Positions 21,176 through 31,039 are shown, counted from the stretch's first letter. The stretch: DNA of 64,000 nucleotides from Micrasema longulum (GCA_022494885.1 JAGVSM010001350.1:29862-93861); one strand, 5' to 3'. The notes: generated from the letters alone by a model not told the origin. Made by a program: numbers and translations.

Positions 21176-21235
21176 CCTCCCAGGAATCGAACCGGGACAC
21201 TCTTTCCACTAAACTACGAGGCGGACGTTTTTCAC
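21176..21235 (-). repeat. tRNA-like SINE head lacking the anticodon arm (S3 type)
   Basis: On the minus strand GTCCGCCTCGTAGTTTAGTG is followed after a few bases by CCCGGTTCGATTCCTGGGAG. A and B boxes are present but the anticodon stem between them is gone. Confidence 0.55.
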
Positions 21236-21246
21236 TATATAGTTCC

Positions 21247-21304
21247 GTTTACACGAGGAAAATTCAAAAGATAGGACAATGTTGTATTGTCCACGTGTAA
21301 ACGC
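21247..21304. repeat. Short hairpin with CGTTTACACG ends
   Basis: CGTTTACACG and CGTGTAAACG pair across 58 bp, with a second nested pair GGACAAT/ATTGTCC. It may be a tiny foldback element. Confidence 0.45.
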
Positions 21305-21848
21305 CACTTATTTAGTTTTACACGATTTGTTTCATCGAGTCAAATACTCGTCCAGAATTCTGATTCTATTTCAAACAAATAACTGTATTATTTATCCGCC
21401 TGGACAAAAATACAAAAAAAATATTGTCCTTGAGTGGAAAAACGGTATCTTAGCCATTGCACCAGAAACACTTCCATCCTTGGAGTATGTAGTTTGCATT
21501 CAAATTTATGTTGTTAACGGAAATAACACATTATTTGGTATTAAGTGGGTACCATCTCGCTTCGCGCACGATAAACACATACATTATTAAATAAATTATA
21601 AACTTTTGTATGGAGATAAATATGAATACTTTAATGCAACCGTCGCGTCGCAGACAGAATTGCAATGCCACTTAATGAGATGCGACATTAATAAATGTCT
21701 GAAACTAAAACCGTCACTTTTTTATTCATTTGAATATGTTGGCTTTAAACAATTTTAATTGGGATATTTAAACAAAATATTTCTTCGTAGGTATGTTCCA
21801 AACTGATTTTTTTTCCAAATAATACATTCAACGATGTTTTAAGTATAT
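21305..21848. other. Stretch without recognised genes
   Basis: An ORF at 21279-21590 has no recognisable domain and overlaps the hairpin. Nothing else seen. Confidence 0.35.
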
Positions 21849-22186
21849 CCTAATGTTTGAAGACAGGCTGTATTTCACTCCCTAGAGAGTTATTAATATC
21901 TAAATTTGTTGGAACAAAGAGAAAAAATATTTTTGAGAAGGAAATTTGAAAGCCTAGACATTTACAGAGCTTATGATCCGTCATGGGCAACTCTTTAACT
22001 TCACAAAAGTCAACAAATGAAAGAGTCGAGTTAATGCGGATGTTTACGCACTGGAAGAGTGTTGCATGTTACATAATGTGTAAATTGGCCACTTTAACCA
22101 GCCAATGACAGGTCATATGCCCTGTCTAGACTTCCATAATTCCTTCTCAAAAAAAATTTACCGTCTGTTGCAGAAAATTTAGATGA
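21849..22186. mobile_element. MITE family A, near-complete internally deleted copy
   Basis: Both arms are present. Left: GTTTGAAGACAGGCTGTATT, TTTGTTGGAACAAAG and CTAGACATTTACAGAGC. Right: GGCCACTTTAACCAGCCAAT, CTGTCTAGACTTCCATAAT and GTCTGTTGCAG. The centre is deleted. Confidence 0.7.
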
Positions 22187-22189
22187 TAA

Positions 22190-22838
22190 AGATTAATGAA
22201 AGTTTTGCTGACAAAAAGTGCGGAAATCCTTAGCGGTGCCCAGATACGAGAAAATATTTGCTTGTTGCCGAACGAGAAAAGCTGCCCGAAGGAATATTCT
22301 GTAATCTGGTAACCTTGCCATTTTTGTGCTAAAAGAAGGTAATCCAAAATAACGTAATATTTACTTCAATGGATTGAGGTTTCCATAGCCAAAAAAATGG
22401 AAATCGCTGATCTAGACAATATTTTATGCCACGTCAATCTGGTGGATGAAAAAATACAAAATGAAAATTTTATTTTGTTTTTTTTTCTCTTTTTTACGCG
22501 TTGAAAAGTAATCAAGTGCTGAAAGCAATGTCAACGACGTACGTAGCACATAACTTAAATTAAATAAATAAAATCTTCCTGCGGATGGGAGGGCGCTGGG
22601 GAAGGGGCACGAGCGCTTTGTTTTCAAAATGAAAAATGAAAAATATTTTCATACCTTGAAGACAGTTGACACCGGAGAAAATTTATCCGACGTCACACGG
22701 AAAAATAATTATACCGTTACCATAGAGTTAACTCTCTGTATACGTCAATAACTTATGTACATAAATATCCAAGTATGTACATATTTCTGTATAGCGCCAC
22801 TTGAACTTTTCCGAGATACCTACATTGTATCAATCTCG
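22190..22838. other. Stretch without recognised genes
   Basis: Nothing recognised. It may be upstream of the promoter-like patch that follows. Confidence 0.35.
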
Positions 22839-22839
22839 T

Positions 22840-23110
22840 ATCGACCAAGATGGCCGCCGTGTGAGTTTGCTTTTTTCGGCGAACGAAACGGTATCCGAAA
22901 TGTGGCCGCCACAATGACGAAACCGAACCGGGTCACAGTGGTTCATGAAACGGTGAGATAACTCTAGCCGACCAATGGCGGACGCTTATTCTGACAGGAG
23001 ATAGAGATGGCGGGAAAATGATTGGATAACAATGGACGGCTGTGCTTTACAAAAAACAGTATGATAAATTAACTGCCGCGGAGCAGAAAGGAACTAGACT
23101 AGTGAAGCGA
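22840..23110 (+). promoter_or_regulatory. Promoter-like GC-richer patch with possible first exon
   Basis: This stretch is clearly GC-richer than its surroundings. It carries AAGATGGCCGCC at 22847-22858 (YY1/pleiohomeotic-like), a CCAAT box at 22972-22976 joined to GGCGG, GGCGGGAAAA at 23009-23018 (E2F-like) and an inverted CCAAT at 23021-23025. An ATG at 22914 sits in GCCGCCACAATGACG, close to an ideal initiation context. It opens 13 codons that end at ACG|GTGAGA (22953), a good splice donor. An alternative, ATGGCCGCCGT|GTGAGT, lies at 22850. No downstream exon was found. This is the best host-gene signal in the window, but it rests only on motif co-occurrence. Confidence 0.3.
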
Positions 23111-24170
23111 AAGTGAGGATTTTCTATGAATCTATAAGTTACGGCCATTCAGTCGCGATTTGCTCCACATGCTATGTCCAAATTAGCCAGAAGTATTTTC
23201 TACTAATTCTGTCAATGCTGCTTAATTACTTATTGCGTTACATTATTCAAAAAAATAATTCAATGCTTTGCTTTGCTTGCTAAAGAATTATTAAATTGTG
23301 TCGACCGGTTTTGGATTAATCAGTTGTTATGTTTGTTGATTATTTATTTGATTTTGATCTAGTACATACATAATTTATAAATGTTTTTATATTACAATAA
23401 ATCTAATCATCAATAAACGATATACATATTTATCATCAATTTCAGTATCCTATAATACACAACACAATTCACATTTTTTAAAGAATAAACTTACTTGCTA
23501 CGAAAATATTTTTTCGACTTATATTTAAATAAAATTATGTTTTTCTTCTCTATATATTAAATATTACCGACTGCGGAAATTCGCAGTAATAGGAATCAAG
23601 AGAGAAAAAATCATAAGAACTCAAATATTTATTTTTCTAGTTAAAAAAAAATATTTGAAAAATAATTCCTATAAATATATTTTGTCAATGTGTTCATTCA
23701 TTCCAAACTCATTTCTTAAGCCCACATTCCTCATAATATAATTTTCATAACGCAAGTATTTTTATTTATAAATTCATATATTATACAAGCTTGATCTGCC
23801 CAGTAAAAATTAACTACGGCCCTAATTCGAATATATATCCGCATAATTTTAATTTAAAAAAAATAAAACTCCAATTTTTACCAATTTTTTTTTTACCAGT
23901 CTGTTTTTTTTGGTTGGATAGAATTACTTTATCAATAAATCCGCTAAATCGTATGTATTTTTGTACTTGAAGTTTTAATAAATAAATTAATTTTCCTTGC
24001 AAATCTTTTTTTTCTATATTAGCTATTTACATTATATTTAATCACGATAATTTATCGCGGGTTGGCTGTTCATTAAATGCCGGCATTAATGGCTTGGATG
24101 GCATTGGATGCTTCGCCAAAATGTGGAAAGCAACAGAAAGAACGTCGCGCGTTGCTTAACTTTTTTGATT
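23111..24170. other. Stretch without recognised genes
   Basis: AT-rich. If the patch upstream is a promoter, this would be intron. Nothing recognised. Confidence 0.35.
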
Positions 24171-24173
24171 TTA

Positions 24174-24567
24174 ACAATATTTTGAGTTTGTCCAAATTTT
24201 GTAGACAAGGACTGGATTCAACTCCCTGGGGAGCTGTTAATATCAAAATATTACAACAGAGATGAAGAACATTTTGTAGAAGGTAATATAGAAGTCTAGG
24301 CATCTACAGGGCTTCTGACCTGTAATTGGCTGGTTTAAGTGGCCACTTTACATACTGTGTAACTTTTAACATTCTGCCCATATTTTTGAACATCTAACGA
24401 AACGGAACCTTTATTTATGCGGGTAAGATTCATCTTTTTGACCTCTTCATCTCTATTGTAATATGTTTCCTTGATTTTAATACAACAGTAACAAATTTCG
24501 ATCTAAACAACTCCTTAGGGAGGAAATGCAGCTTGTCTGCAAGCATTTGGACGTACTCAAAACATTG
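24174..24567. mobile_element. MITE family A, copy with outer terminal inverted repeats
   Basis: Left end ACAATATTTTGAGTTTGTCC then CTGGATTCAACTCCCTGGGG. Right end CTTAGGGAGGAAATGCAGC, CAAGCATTTGGACGTACTC and AAAACATTG mirrors it. The inner blocks GTCTAGGCATCTACAGGGC and CTGTAATTGGCTGGTTTAAG are those of the family. This copy shows that family A has an outer arm beyond the GTTGCAACAGAGAG junction that is absent at 57843-58338. Confidence 0.75.
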
Positions 24568-24604
24568 TTTAATAATTTGTTTTATTTTTAAATTTATTTT
24601 GTTA

Positions 24605-24766
24605 TGTGAAGTTAGGTTATGTTATAAAAGGTGGGGCGGGGTTATGTTTAAAAAAAATAAAAATATATCTTAGTCAATTTAATACTTAACTTAACTTATT
24701 GAGTTAAGTAAAAAAGTTTTTTTTAATTAATATCAAACTTAACCAAACCTATCCTAACTTAATTTG
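24605..24766. repeat. Inverted repeat with AGTTAGGTTATG / CCTAACTT arms
   Basis: GAAGTTAGGTTATGTTATA on the left and TTAACCAAACCTATCCTAAC on the right face each other across about 110 bp. It is possibly a small palindromic MITE. Confidence 0.4.
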
Positions 24767-24769
24767 AAT

Positions 24770-25600
24770 TTCTCAGAGAACTGAAAATATTTTGAACCAG
24801 TTTTAAAATCACTACCATGACAATCATTACGACATTTTTTTTAAGTCGTATTTATAGCACTTGAGCTGGGATATTTGTCGTACCTCAACGAGAAGATTTT
24901 CAATTTTTTATTTGTTTTTATTGGCTTTTTGCATTAATAATTTGACTTTGAATGACGAGCAGCGTAAAGCTTTTAAGGACGTTTCGCTTCTGTTTTTTTT
25001 ATTTCCGGTAGCGTTAAATTTTGCATTCTACTGTTTAATATGCTAGAAGTAGACGCTTCAATACACCGTTATCCTGTTTTCGTTCTTAGAACTTGTAATT
25101 TCTTTTAAGACATCCTGCTAAATTATAGAGAAGATCCGGGAATTTTTACATAGAAAAAAAACACGATTTATTCAAAGCAAAAAGTAAGAATGGGTCTATA
25201 CTCCCCTGGAAATCTATTTGAAAGACAGAATGATTGATCGCTGTTCAACACCATTTAAAATACCTACCCCAACGTCGGTTGCTTCGTCATGTTCCTTTAT
25301 GTTTTATTTTAAAACATTTCTGGATCTGTATTACAACGAAACGATGACAGATTTATCGGTATCGCCAATGATGTATAGTTTAATAGATGCGTAACAAGCG
25401 CGAAGTCGATGGCATCTCAATTCTCAATTCGTGGGTAAGTTACCTTATTGTCTTTATTCTATAACGAACTTTCGGCGTGATCGGACGTGACGCTACGCAG
25501 AAAATGCTGTTGTCTGTGATAAAAAAAATGCTCAAATGAAGATGCAACTGTAGTAAACAGAACCGATATAACGTACCTTTGGTAAATATTATTATATTTA
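24770..25600. other. Stretch without recognised genes
   Basis: Nothing recognised. Confidence 0.35.
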
Positions 25601-25607
25601 CATTTGT

Positions 25608-25690
25608 TGCAACAGAGAGGGAAAACATTTTTGTGAGGGGAATATGGGTAAGATTTATCTTTTTGCTAGATGAAAAGATTGAAATGTCGA
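25608..25690 (+). repeat. MITE family A fragment
   Basis: CATTTGTTGCAACAGAGAGG and GAAAACATTTTTGTGAGGGG belong to the left arm. It then jumps to GGGTAAGATTTATCTTTTTG of the interior. Confidence 0.6.
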
Positions 25691-25918
25691 ACTCAATGTC
25701 AAATGTCACTTAGTATATAGTTTATCGAAAAATTAAACTTCGAAAAAACGTTTGCTGAACCAGCTAATGGCAGGCAAGCCAATGTTCGGGCTGGACAACG
25801 TCTGTCAGGTCCGCTTGTTTATTTTTAAATGTCTGTTGGCTTTCAAATAAAATGAAATAACATAATTTAAAAAAATTGCATGTTTTTTTTTCATACATGT
25901 TTTATTGATATCAAATAT

Positions 25919-26345
25919 AAGTTTATTATAGAAATAAAATACGAGTGATACTTCAATCCACAAATTTGGAATATCCAGTGACCGGTTTCATCGCTTTCGC
26001 GATATCTTCGAGACTGGTATCTTTATTAAGATGTTCAATGTATTTATACAAAACAGAGGTTAGGAAATTATTTTTATCTTAAGAATCATTATCAAAAATT
26101 TTCGGGTTACCTAATGAGTTGATATACTGCTATTTTAATGATTTTATGTTTTTTATTTTTAGCGTCCTATCCTTCGTGAGTGTGATTTTTGTCAATTATG
26201 ATTTCTGAAAAACAAAGGTAAAATGTCATTAGTAAAAATATTACAATGGGCATAGTAATGGGGAATGCACGTGTGTTATCTGTTTATTGAGTAATTTTAC
26301 GTCGGTATCACTACTAAAGTATCACTCGTCTTTTATTTCTGTAAT
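25919..26345. mobile_element. PLE terminal-repeat unit flanked by inverted ends, with hammerhead-like core
   Basis: GAAATAAAATACGAGTGATA near the left end reappears inverted at the right end (TATCACTCGTCTTTTATTTC at about 26320-26340). Between them the sequence is colinear with the PLE terminal region at 48228-48605, including CCTTCGTGAGTGTGATTTTT and GCACGTGTGTTATC. The minus strand at 25975-26017 gives CCAGT, CTCGAAGA, the hairpin ATCGC-GAAA-GCGAT, GAAACCGGTC and ACTGG, a type I hammerhead-like arrangement with paired stem I. No coding part remains. Confidence 0.6.
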
Positions 26346-26504
26346 AAACTACAATGAACTTCTATCAAGAATTTTCACTTTCACTAAAAAATCCAATTCG
26401 TCACAAAATGTTGCTTCTTGTTACCGTCAATGGTTTGAGCACAAATTCAATATTTGTCCAGAAAATTTGAGTTGACTATATATTGGCAAATATCGATAAA
26501 TTGC

Positions 26505-26665
26505 TAACCGTCTCTTCGTAACCGAGGCCCTGGTAGACATAATCAGCTACCCTCGTTTGCGCTCTTTCTGGGGTCGGTGTCCCCCATAAAGGTCCCTCGC
26601 AGATAAGCAGTTGTTGCATAATGAGATGATGTAAGATGCCTGTACCGGTGTATTTATATAATAAG
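26505..26665. other. Unexplained GC-richer patch
   Basis: AACCGAGGCCCTGGTAGACA through GGGGTCGGTGTCCCCCATAA stands out from the AT-rich surroundings. No domain, tRNA box or terminal repeat was recognised on either strand. Confidence 0.3.
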
Positions 26666-26774
26666 CCCCCTTTAATTACGTAATGCTAAAATTAAATAGT
26701 ATACACGTGGATTCCACGAGGGACAGATAATTATACACAAGACGATAACTGCATTACCGTATGAGATTAAGCTA

Positions 26775-26880
26775 TTTCTCAACTCTTTTGGTGTCTTGAT
26801 ATATTTATCTTATTTTTTTAAATAAAGAAGTCGTGTTTTGCTATAAAATGCCTTTTTTTAATAAATTATGGAAAATAGAT
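26775..26880 (+). repeat. Repeat K fragment
   Basis: GTGTCTTGATATATTTATCT and AAATTATGGAAAATAGATTG match 27809-27920 in the tandem array downstream. Confidence 0.45.
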
Positions 26881-27575
26881 TGTTAGGTGGCCAACACATG
26901 TTTTCATTTAAATTGTTTATATATATTTTTAGTTTTTTACTGATTTAATTTTTAAGATCCTCATGACTTTTTAATTTGTTTTAACCATGTATTTTTTTAT
27001 ATTTTTATCACATCTTTTACTTTATTTTTTAACATGTTTTTTTTTCTCTTTCTACTCGGTTTTTTGCTATGTTTTTTTTTCTTTCTTTAAATATGCTTTT
27101 TGCTGTACATTCTTTTTTTTATTATAACTTTAAATATGTTTCTTACTATGTATTCTGTTTTTATTTCGCATTTTACTAAGTTTCTAAATATTTTTATAGA
27201 CATATTTATATATTTTAATGGTTTTTACTATGTTTTCAATACATTTATTACTTTGTTTTTATTATTTTTTTTGCTACGTTTTTTTACTACCTTTTTACCA
27301 TGTTTTTACCACAATTTTACTATGTTTTGATTACATTTTACTATGTTTTTACTACATTTTTTGCCATCTTTTTACTCCATTTTTTTCTTTGTTTTTCACT
27401 TTGTCCTGTATCTTTGTAACTGTTTCTATATATTGATTACTGTTTTTTATATTTTTTTGACTGTCTTAGAACGGAGTAAATAACCCTAGTTAGACAGTCA
27501 AAGCAACTTTGCAAAAAATATAATTTTGTGTATGTAATATAATGATAATAAATTAATAAATAAATAAATAAATAG
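26881..27575 (+). mobile_element. T-rich retro-repeat, family L (copy 1)
   Basis: Starts GGTGGCCAACACATGTTTTC, contains a degenerate array around TTTTTACTATG (26990-27420) and ends GGAGTAAATAACCCTAGTTA followed by AATTAATAAATAAATAAATA. A second copy with the same start, array and end is at 40085-41195. The (AAATA)n end points to retrotransposition. The ORFs in the array are low-complexity and not genes. Confidence 0.6.
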
Positions 27576-27582
27576 CATAATT

Positions 27583-28135
27583 AAATGTACAAAATTTTTG
27601 TTTTTATAACATTTATAAATATCTCGTATATTGCTTACTGTAACACAACGTTACAGCCTATTTTGCCGATATATTTTTCAGCGCAGTCTTTTAAGAGTTA
27701 TATAAGCACTTATAGCACCCCGGGAATAACATTGCCACAGCTCAAAAAACTATTTTTTACAGGACAGCAGTTACAAACTATGTTTAAGCCATTTTTCAAC
27801 TCTTGTAGTGTCTTGATATATCCCTCGTATTTTAAAAAAATAATGTAGTCGTATTTCGCTATAAAATCCTTTAATTGCTCGTAAAATTATTTTTATAAAT
27901 TATGGAAAATAAATTATTAAACATCATAATTATATGTACTGAATTTTTATTTTTTAAATATGTATAAACATTTTGTCTTTTGCTTAATGTAACACGACGT
28001 TACAGCATATTTTGCTGATATATTTTCAGCACAGTCTTTTGAGAGTTAAATAAGCACTTACAGCTCCCCGGGAATAACATTGGCACATCTCAAAAAACTC
28101 ATTTTTACTGGACAGCAGTTACGAACACATCCGCG
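27583..28135 (+). repeat. Repeat K, tandem duplication of ~346 bp
   Basis: Unit 1 (27583-27929) and partial unit 2 (27930-28135) share CGTTACAGC, CAGTCTTTT, AGAGTTA, CCCCGGGAATAACATT and GGACAGCAGTTAC in order. Diverged traces of the family (AGTCTTTTAAGAGTTAAA, ACTTGATATATCCCTC) occur at 46480 and 46990. Confidence 0.65.
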
Positions 28136-28139
28136 TTAT

Positions 28140-28440
28140 CAGTAAACTAACAATTATTTGCTAAAACAATGCCACAAAAGTTACTTCTTCATTTACTAGT
28201 GTCATCGAGTTTTTATTTTATTTTATGTTTTCACATGTAACGGTGGCATAATAGTCATTGTGTCACTATTATTGCTTAAATTTGGGTAATAAAATCAGCA
28301 TTACGTTGTTTCTCATATGTTTACATTTATATTTTAAAGTATTTCGCCGTTATATTGTGCGGATATAATTAAAGGATATAGTAGTATCCCTGAATTTATT
28401 TGATCGACAAACTAAAATTCAGCACGTTCATATTATATAT
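28140..28440. other. AT-rich spacer
   Basis: Nothing recognised. Confidence 0.35.
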
Positions 28441-28447
28441 TTTTTTA

Positions 28448-28860
28448 AACATAAATTGACTCTTGCAGGATAATCCTCCTCGATAAAAGCCCTTCGGATA
28501 CGTGGAACAGATTAACATCCAGAGCGATGTTGTTCAAGCGGTAGCCCTTCCAACAGGCATAACCATCGGCAAATTGGTCCTTTTTATTGGAATACAAAAC
28601 AATCAATGCCGACGCTGTCTTGGGTAATTATCAGGAACATACAAACCAATGCTCATCATAATCTCAGAATTATCAACCATTCCGCGCAACCATCGATAAA
28701 AATGTGTAGTCAAATACACATTCCTTCTAGTCTCTAAACTGTTGTAGCCAAGCATACCCTGTAGAAACTCGGTCGGGTAGAGCCAAGGATAATACCCGCA
28801 CTCTCTCATATAGAGATATCTCAGAAACTTCTTTTGGATTTTCTCTATCATAAGAGAAGT
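28448..28860 (-). pseudogene. jockey/R1-like LINE, RT C-terminal remnant
   Basis: On the minus strand the frame from 28851 reads IEKIQKKFLRYLYMRECGYY, PWLYPTEFLQGMLGYNSLET, RRNVYLTTHFYRWLRGMVDN and YVPDNYPRQRRH. These are strong matches to the C-terminal part of insect LINEs of this clade. A TGA at 28603-28605 interrupts it. Reading on in frame gives LFCIPIKRTNLPMVMPVGRA before another TGA, so the family homology continues past the first stop. The 5' end is truncated at about 28860. Confidence 0.8.
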
Positions 28861-28957
28861 ACTTCAGTTCATGTCAGGTGGTAATTTTTCATTGTACTTA
28901 GACTAGCACCCGAAGCGTAAGACTGATGAGGTAAGGAACCTCAGTTATTTTTTTGAC

Positions 28958-29042
28958 ACTTTATATACATATACAATATTTAAACATACAAAGGCGGACA
29001 TATTGCCTTAATGCAATCTCTTCCTACCTACCCAAACCATTC
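28958..29042 (-). repeat. jockey-like LINE 3' end (minus)
   Basis: GCGGACATATTGCCTTAATG and CTTCCTACCTACCCAAACC are the reverse of the GAAATTGCCTTAAGGCAA end found at 8345-8452. No simple-repeat tail remains. Confidence 0.5.
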
Positions 29043-29044
29043 AG

Positions 29045-29660
29045 TTTTCAATTTTGTAGAATAGTTTATAAATTATATGTTGTCAAAATAGGTAGGTACA
29101 TTCATAATTTATTGTTTTTTCTTTTCTTACTCTATTAGATATTTGTTTAACTCTGCTCTTGCTCGTCTGCCGATTTGGTGTCACCTTTACATATATTTTA
29201 AAGCGCGTTTCCTCAGATTTAGTAATTTCATTTTTCGTGTAAATAAACGAACAATAAACAAACTTCCGCTGCAGACTGTCGATTCCTGGCTCCTGATTTT
29301 GACATAATCTCACGGTACAAAAATGTTGGAAGAAAATTTCTCATTGTTCCATCAATAGTCGAGAGTGACAGGTGACTTTGATGGAGTGATGTACCGATCC
29401 AGAGAAATAAATAGGAACTGATGTGTATGACACGTGACAACACAATGCGGAACGATTCAGAAAGCCCTGGATTGAAGAAGCTCAACTTGAGGTATAACTG
29501 TTTATTTTTTAACGAATGTTTCCAAATTGTGTGTATTTACAAAATTTTATAAACGTAACGGCACGAACCTAATTGTAAATATTTAAAACAAAATTACTTA
29601 TCAATTACTCCTGTTTTTTTAACTATCTATATTTTCTGTCAACCTATGTTAATAAAATTT
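29045..29660. other. Stretch without recognised genes
   Basis: Overlapping minus-strand ORFs at 29083-29485 show no domain that I know. Confidence 0.35.
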
Positions 29661-29671
29661 AAAAAAATGAA

Positions 29672-30075
29672 ATGACTACGTTTGACCACGTTTATTTGAG
29701 TTTCGAGAATAGATGCCTCCGAACCTTGGGTGTGCGGTGGTTTGACTTAGTAAGGAATGACGTCATAAGAGAACGGGTGGAACAAACTCCGGTGACTACT
29801 GTCATAAAGCGGAGGCGATACGGTCGGCTTGGCCATGTGCCGCGGATGCCTCCTGAGAGCCTTAACCGCGCTTGCCTATTTTACAAGGCATCAGGGTCTC
29901 TACGTCTCGGACGTCCACTGCTGACTGTTCATCGGCAGTTCGTGTCAAAACTACGGGACGCGAACCTGACTTGGGAATATGTACATGAGCCGACAGCCGA
30001 CGGAGATGCTTAAAGGATCTTTGTGGGCACCATATGCTCCAACTAGGGAGCGGATACGGAATGATGATGATAGTG
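29672..30075 (+). pseudogene. RTE-like LINE, C-terminal remnant
   Basis: The 113-codon frame 29672-30013 encodes SFENRCLRTLGVRWFDLVRN, IRERVEQTPVTTVIKRRRYG, RLGHVPRMPPESLNRACLFY, GRPLLTVHRQFVSKLRDANL and TWEYV. This is the RRR.R.LGHV.RMP...GRP....R.....L.WE order of RTE-clade C-termini. A TAA at 30011 ends it, followed by WGTICSN-like continuation and an ATGATGATAGTGATTATA tail. The catalytic domains are missing. The relative at 17055-17720 is more decayed. Confidence 0.8.
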
Positions 30076-30136
30076 ATTATATTAATACAAAAATATCGAC
30101 GATTTTTGCGTTTCAAAGACGGTAGGACTATTTAAG

Positions 30137-30430
30137 ATGGCGGTATACAGTCGTGTTACTACAATTCATTTGCTTAGTCAACTGTACTGTGATTTGAAGG
30201 GGACGAATAATAAAGTTAAAGCGGTTCTTATCGAAGTCTACTGGTCTCCGGAACGCTCCATATCTTTCAGGTCGAAATTACCGTCGTTCAAACGCAAAAA
30301 ACCATCGACGAGCCATGGACATAATATGAGTTGGAGAATGACGAATTGCGGATGGGAATTACGTGGGTACTTTGAAAATAAGATCAAAAGGGTAAACCTA
30401 TGCACAGTGAATAGAAGTCAGAACGTGTAA
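30137..30430 (+). CDS. Uncharacterised 97-codon ORF
   Basis: It starts in AAGATGGCGGTATAC and runs 97 codons (blocks FRSKLPSFKRKKPSTSHGHN and GYFENKIKRVNLCTVNRSQ). No domain, signal peptide or membrane segment is recognised. The composition is not low-complexity. AAGATGGCGG also resembles a YY1 site. It may be chance or part of an unknown element. Confidence 0.15.
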   Translation: MAVYSRVTTIHLLSQLYCDLKGTNNKVKAVLIEVYWSPERSISFRSKLPSFKRKKPSTSHGHNMSWRMTNCGWELRGYFENKIKRVNLCTVNRSQNV

Positions 30431-30436
30431 TAATCG

Positions 30437-30695
30437 CTCCGCCGTCTAATTTTGAGATAATTCAGTTGCCTACGATAATCAGGTATGTGGTCATATTTCC
30501 CAATACCAAATATAAACCAAATGCATGAATTCTGAAGTCATTTGAAATTATCAAGCATTCACAGCTTAAATCAGTCATAGAAACATCAGCGTTATCTGGA
30601 ATGGGTGATAATAATGCTTGTATGAGTGAGCATTTGGTACTAATGGGTAAACTGGTCATAGTAAATTATTGTAGACTGAAAAATATTTTACGACT
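30437..30695 (-). pseudogene. LINE RT C-terminal fragment, sister of 50171-51008
   Basis: The minus strand matches 50171-50450 closely: ISTKCSLIQALLSPIPDNAD, VSMTDLSCE, then YDH(I)PDYRRQLN after a frameshift. The copy is truncated at both ends. The upper limit, at AATATTTTTCAGTCTAC, falls where the sister copy also starts to match, which suggests a shared 5' truncation point. Confidence 0.65.
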
Positions 30696-30824
30696 TCATT
30701 TATTATGATGAGCAAGATACAATAGTATTCCAAATATCTTCACTGGTCCAAAAGAATTACGCATCAATCAAATAGGCACTTCTAATGTATTACAAGTGTG
30801 TATACAAATAAATAATGCACGGCC

Positions 30825-31035
30825 CAGGGCCGCGATTATAAACGCTATTTTCATCAGTAAATATCGAGACGGTGGAAACTAACATAGATTTTTATGTACG
30901 AAAATATGTATATTTGTATGTAAAGTATTTTCGTCGGTAACATGTAATGGAATATGTTTAGAAAAAAAAATGTAATAAAGAAAACTTTATTTTACTTTGT
31001 AGATAAATTTTAACTTTCCATTTGAACACGTACCC
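30825..31035. mobile_element. Palindromic MITE, family B (copy 2)
   Basis: CAGGGCCGCGATTATAAACG at the left. The inner blocks GGAATATGTTTAGAAAAAAA and TTTTACTTTGTAGATAAATT are shared with 6402-6645. The right end is diverged. Confidence 0.55.
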
Positions 31036-31039
31036 AGAA

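Noticed and set aside
24605..24766. Insect telomere-type TTAGG repeat
   Set aside because: Only single diverged units in inverted orientation, no tandem array.
27100..27436. Membrane-protein-like ORFs rich in F, L and Y
   Set aside because: They come from the T-rich TTTTTACTATG array of repeat family L, and the same pattern occurs at 40187-40608.
28930..28955. Hammerhead ribozyme (CTGATGAGGTAAGGAACC)
   Set aside because: CUGAUGA is present, but the GAAA box and stem III do not follow. It is kept only as a possible PLE end.
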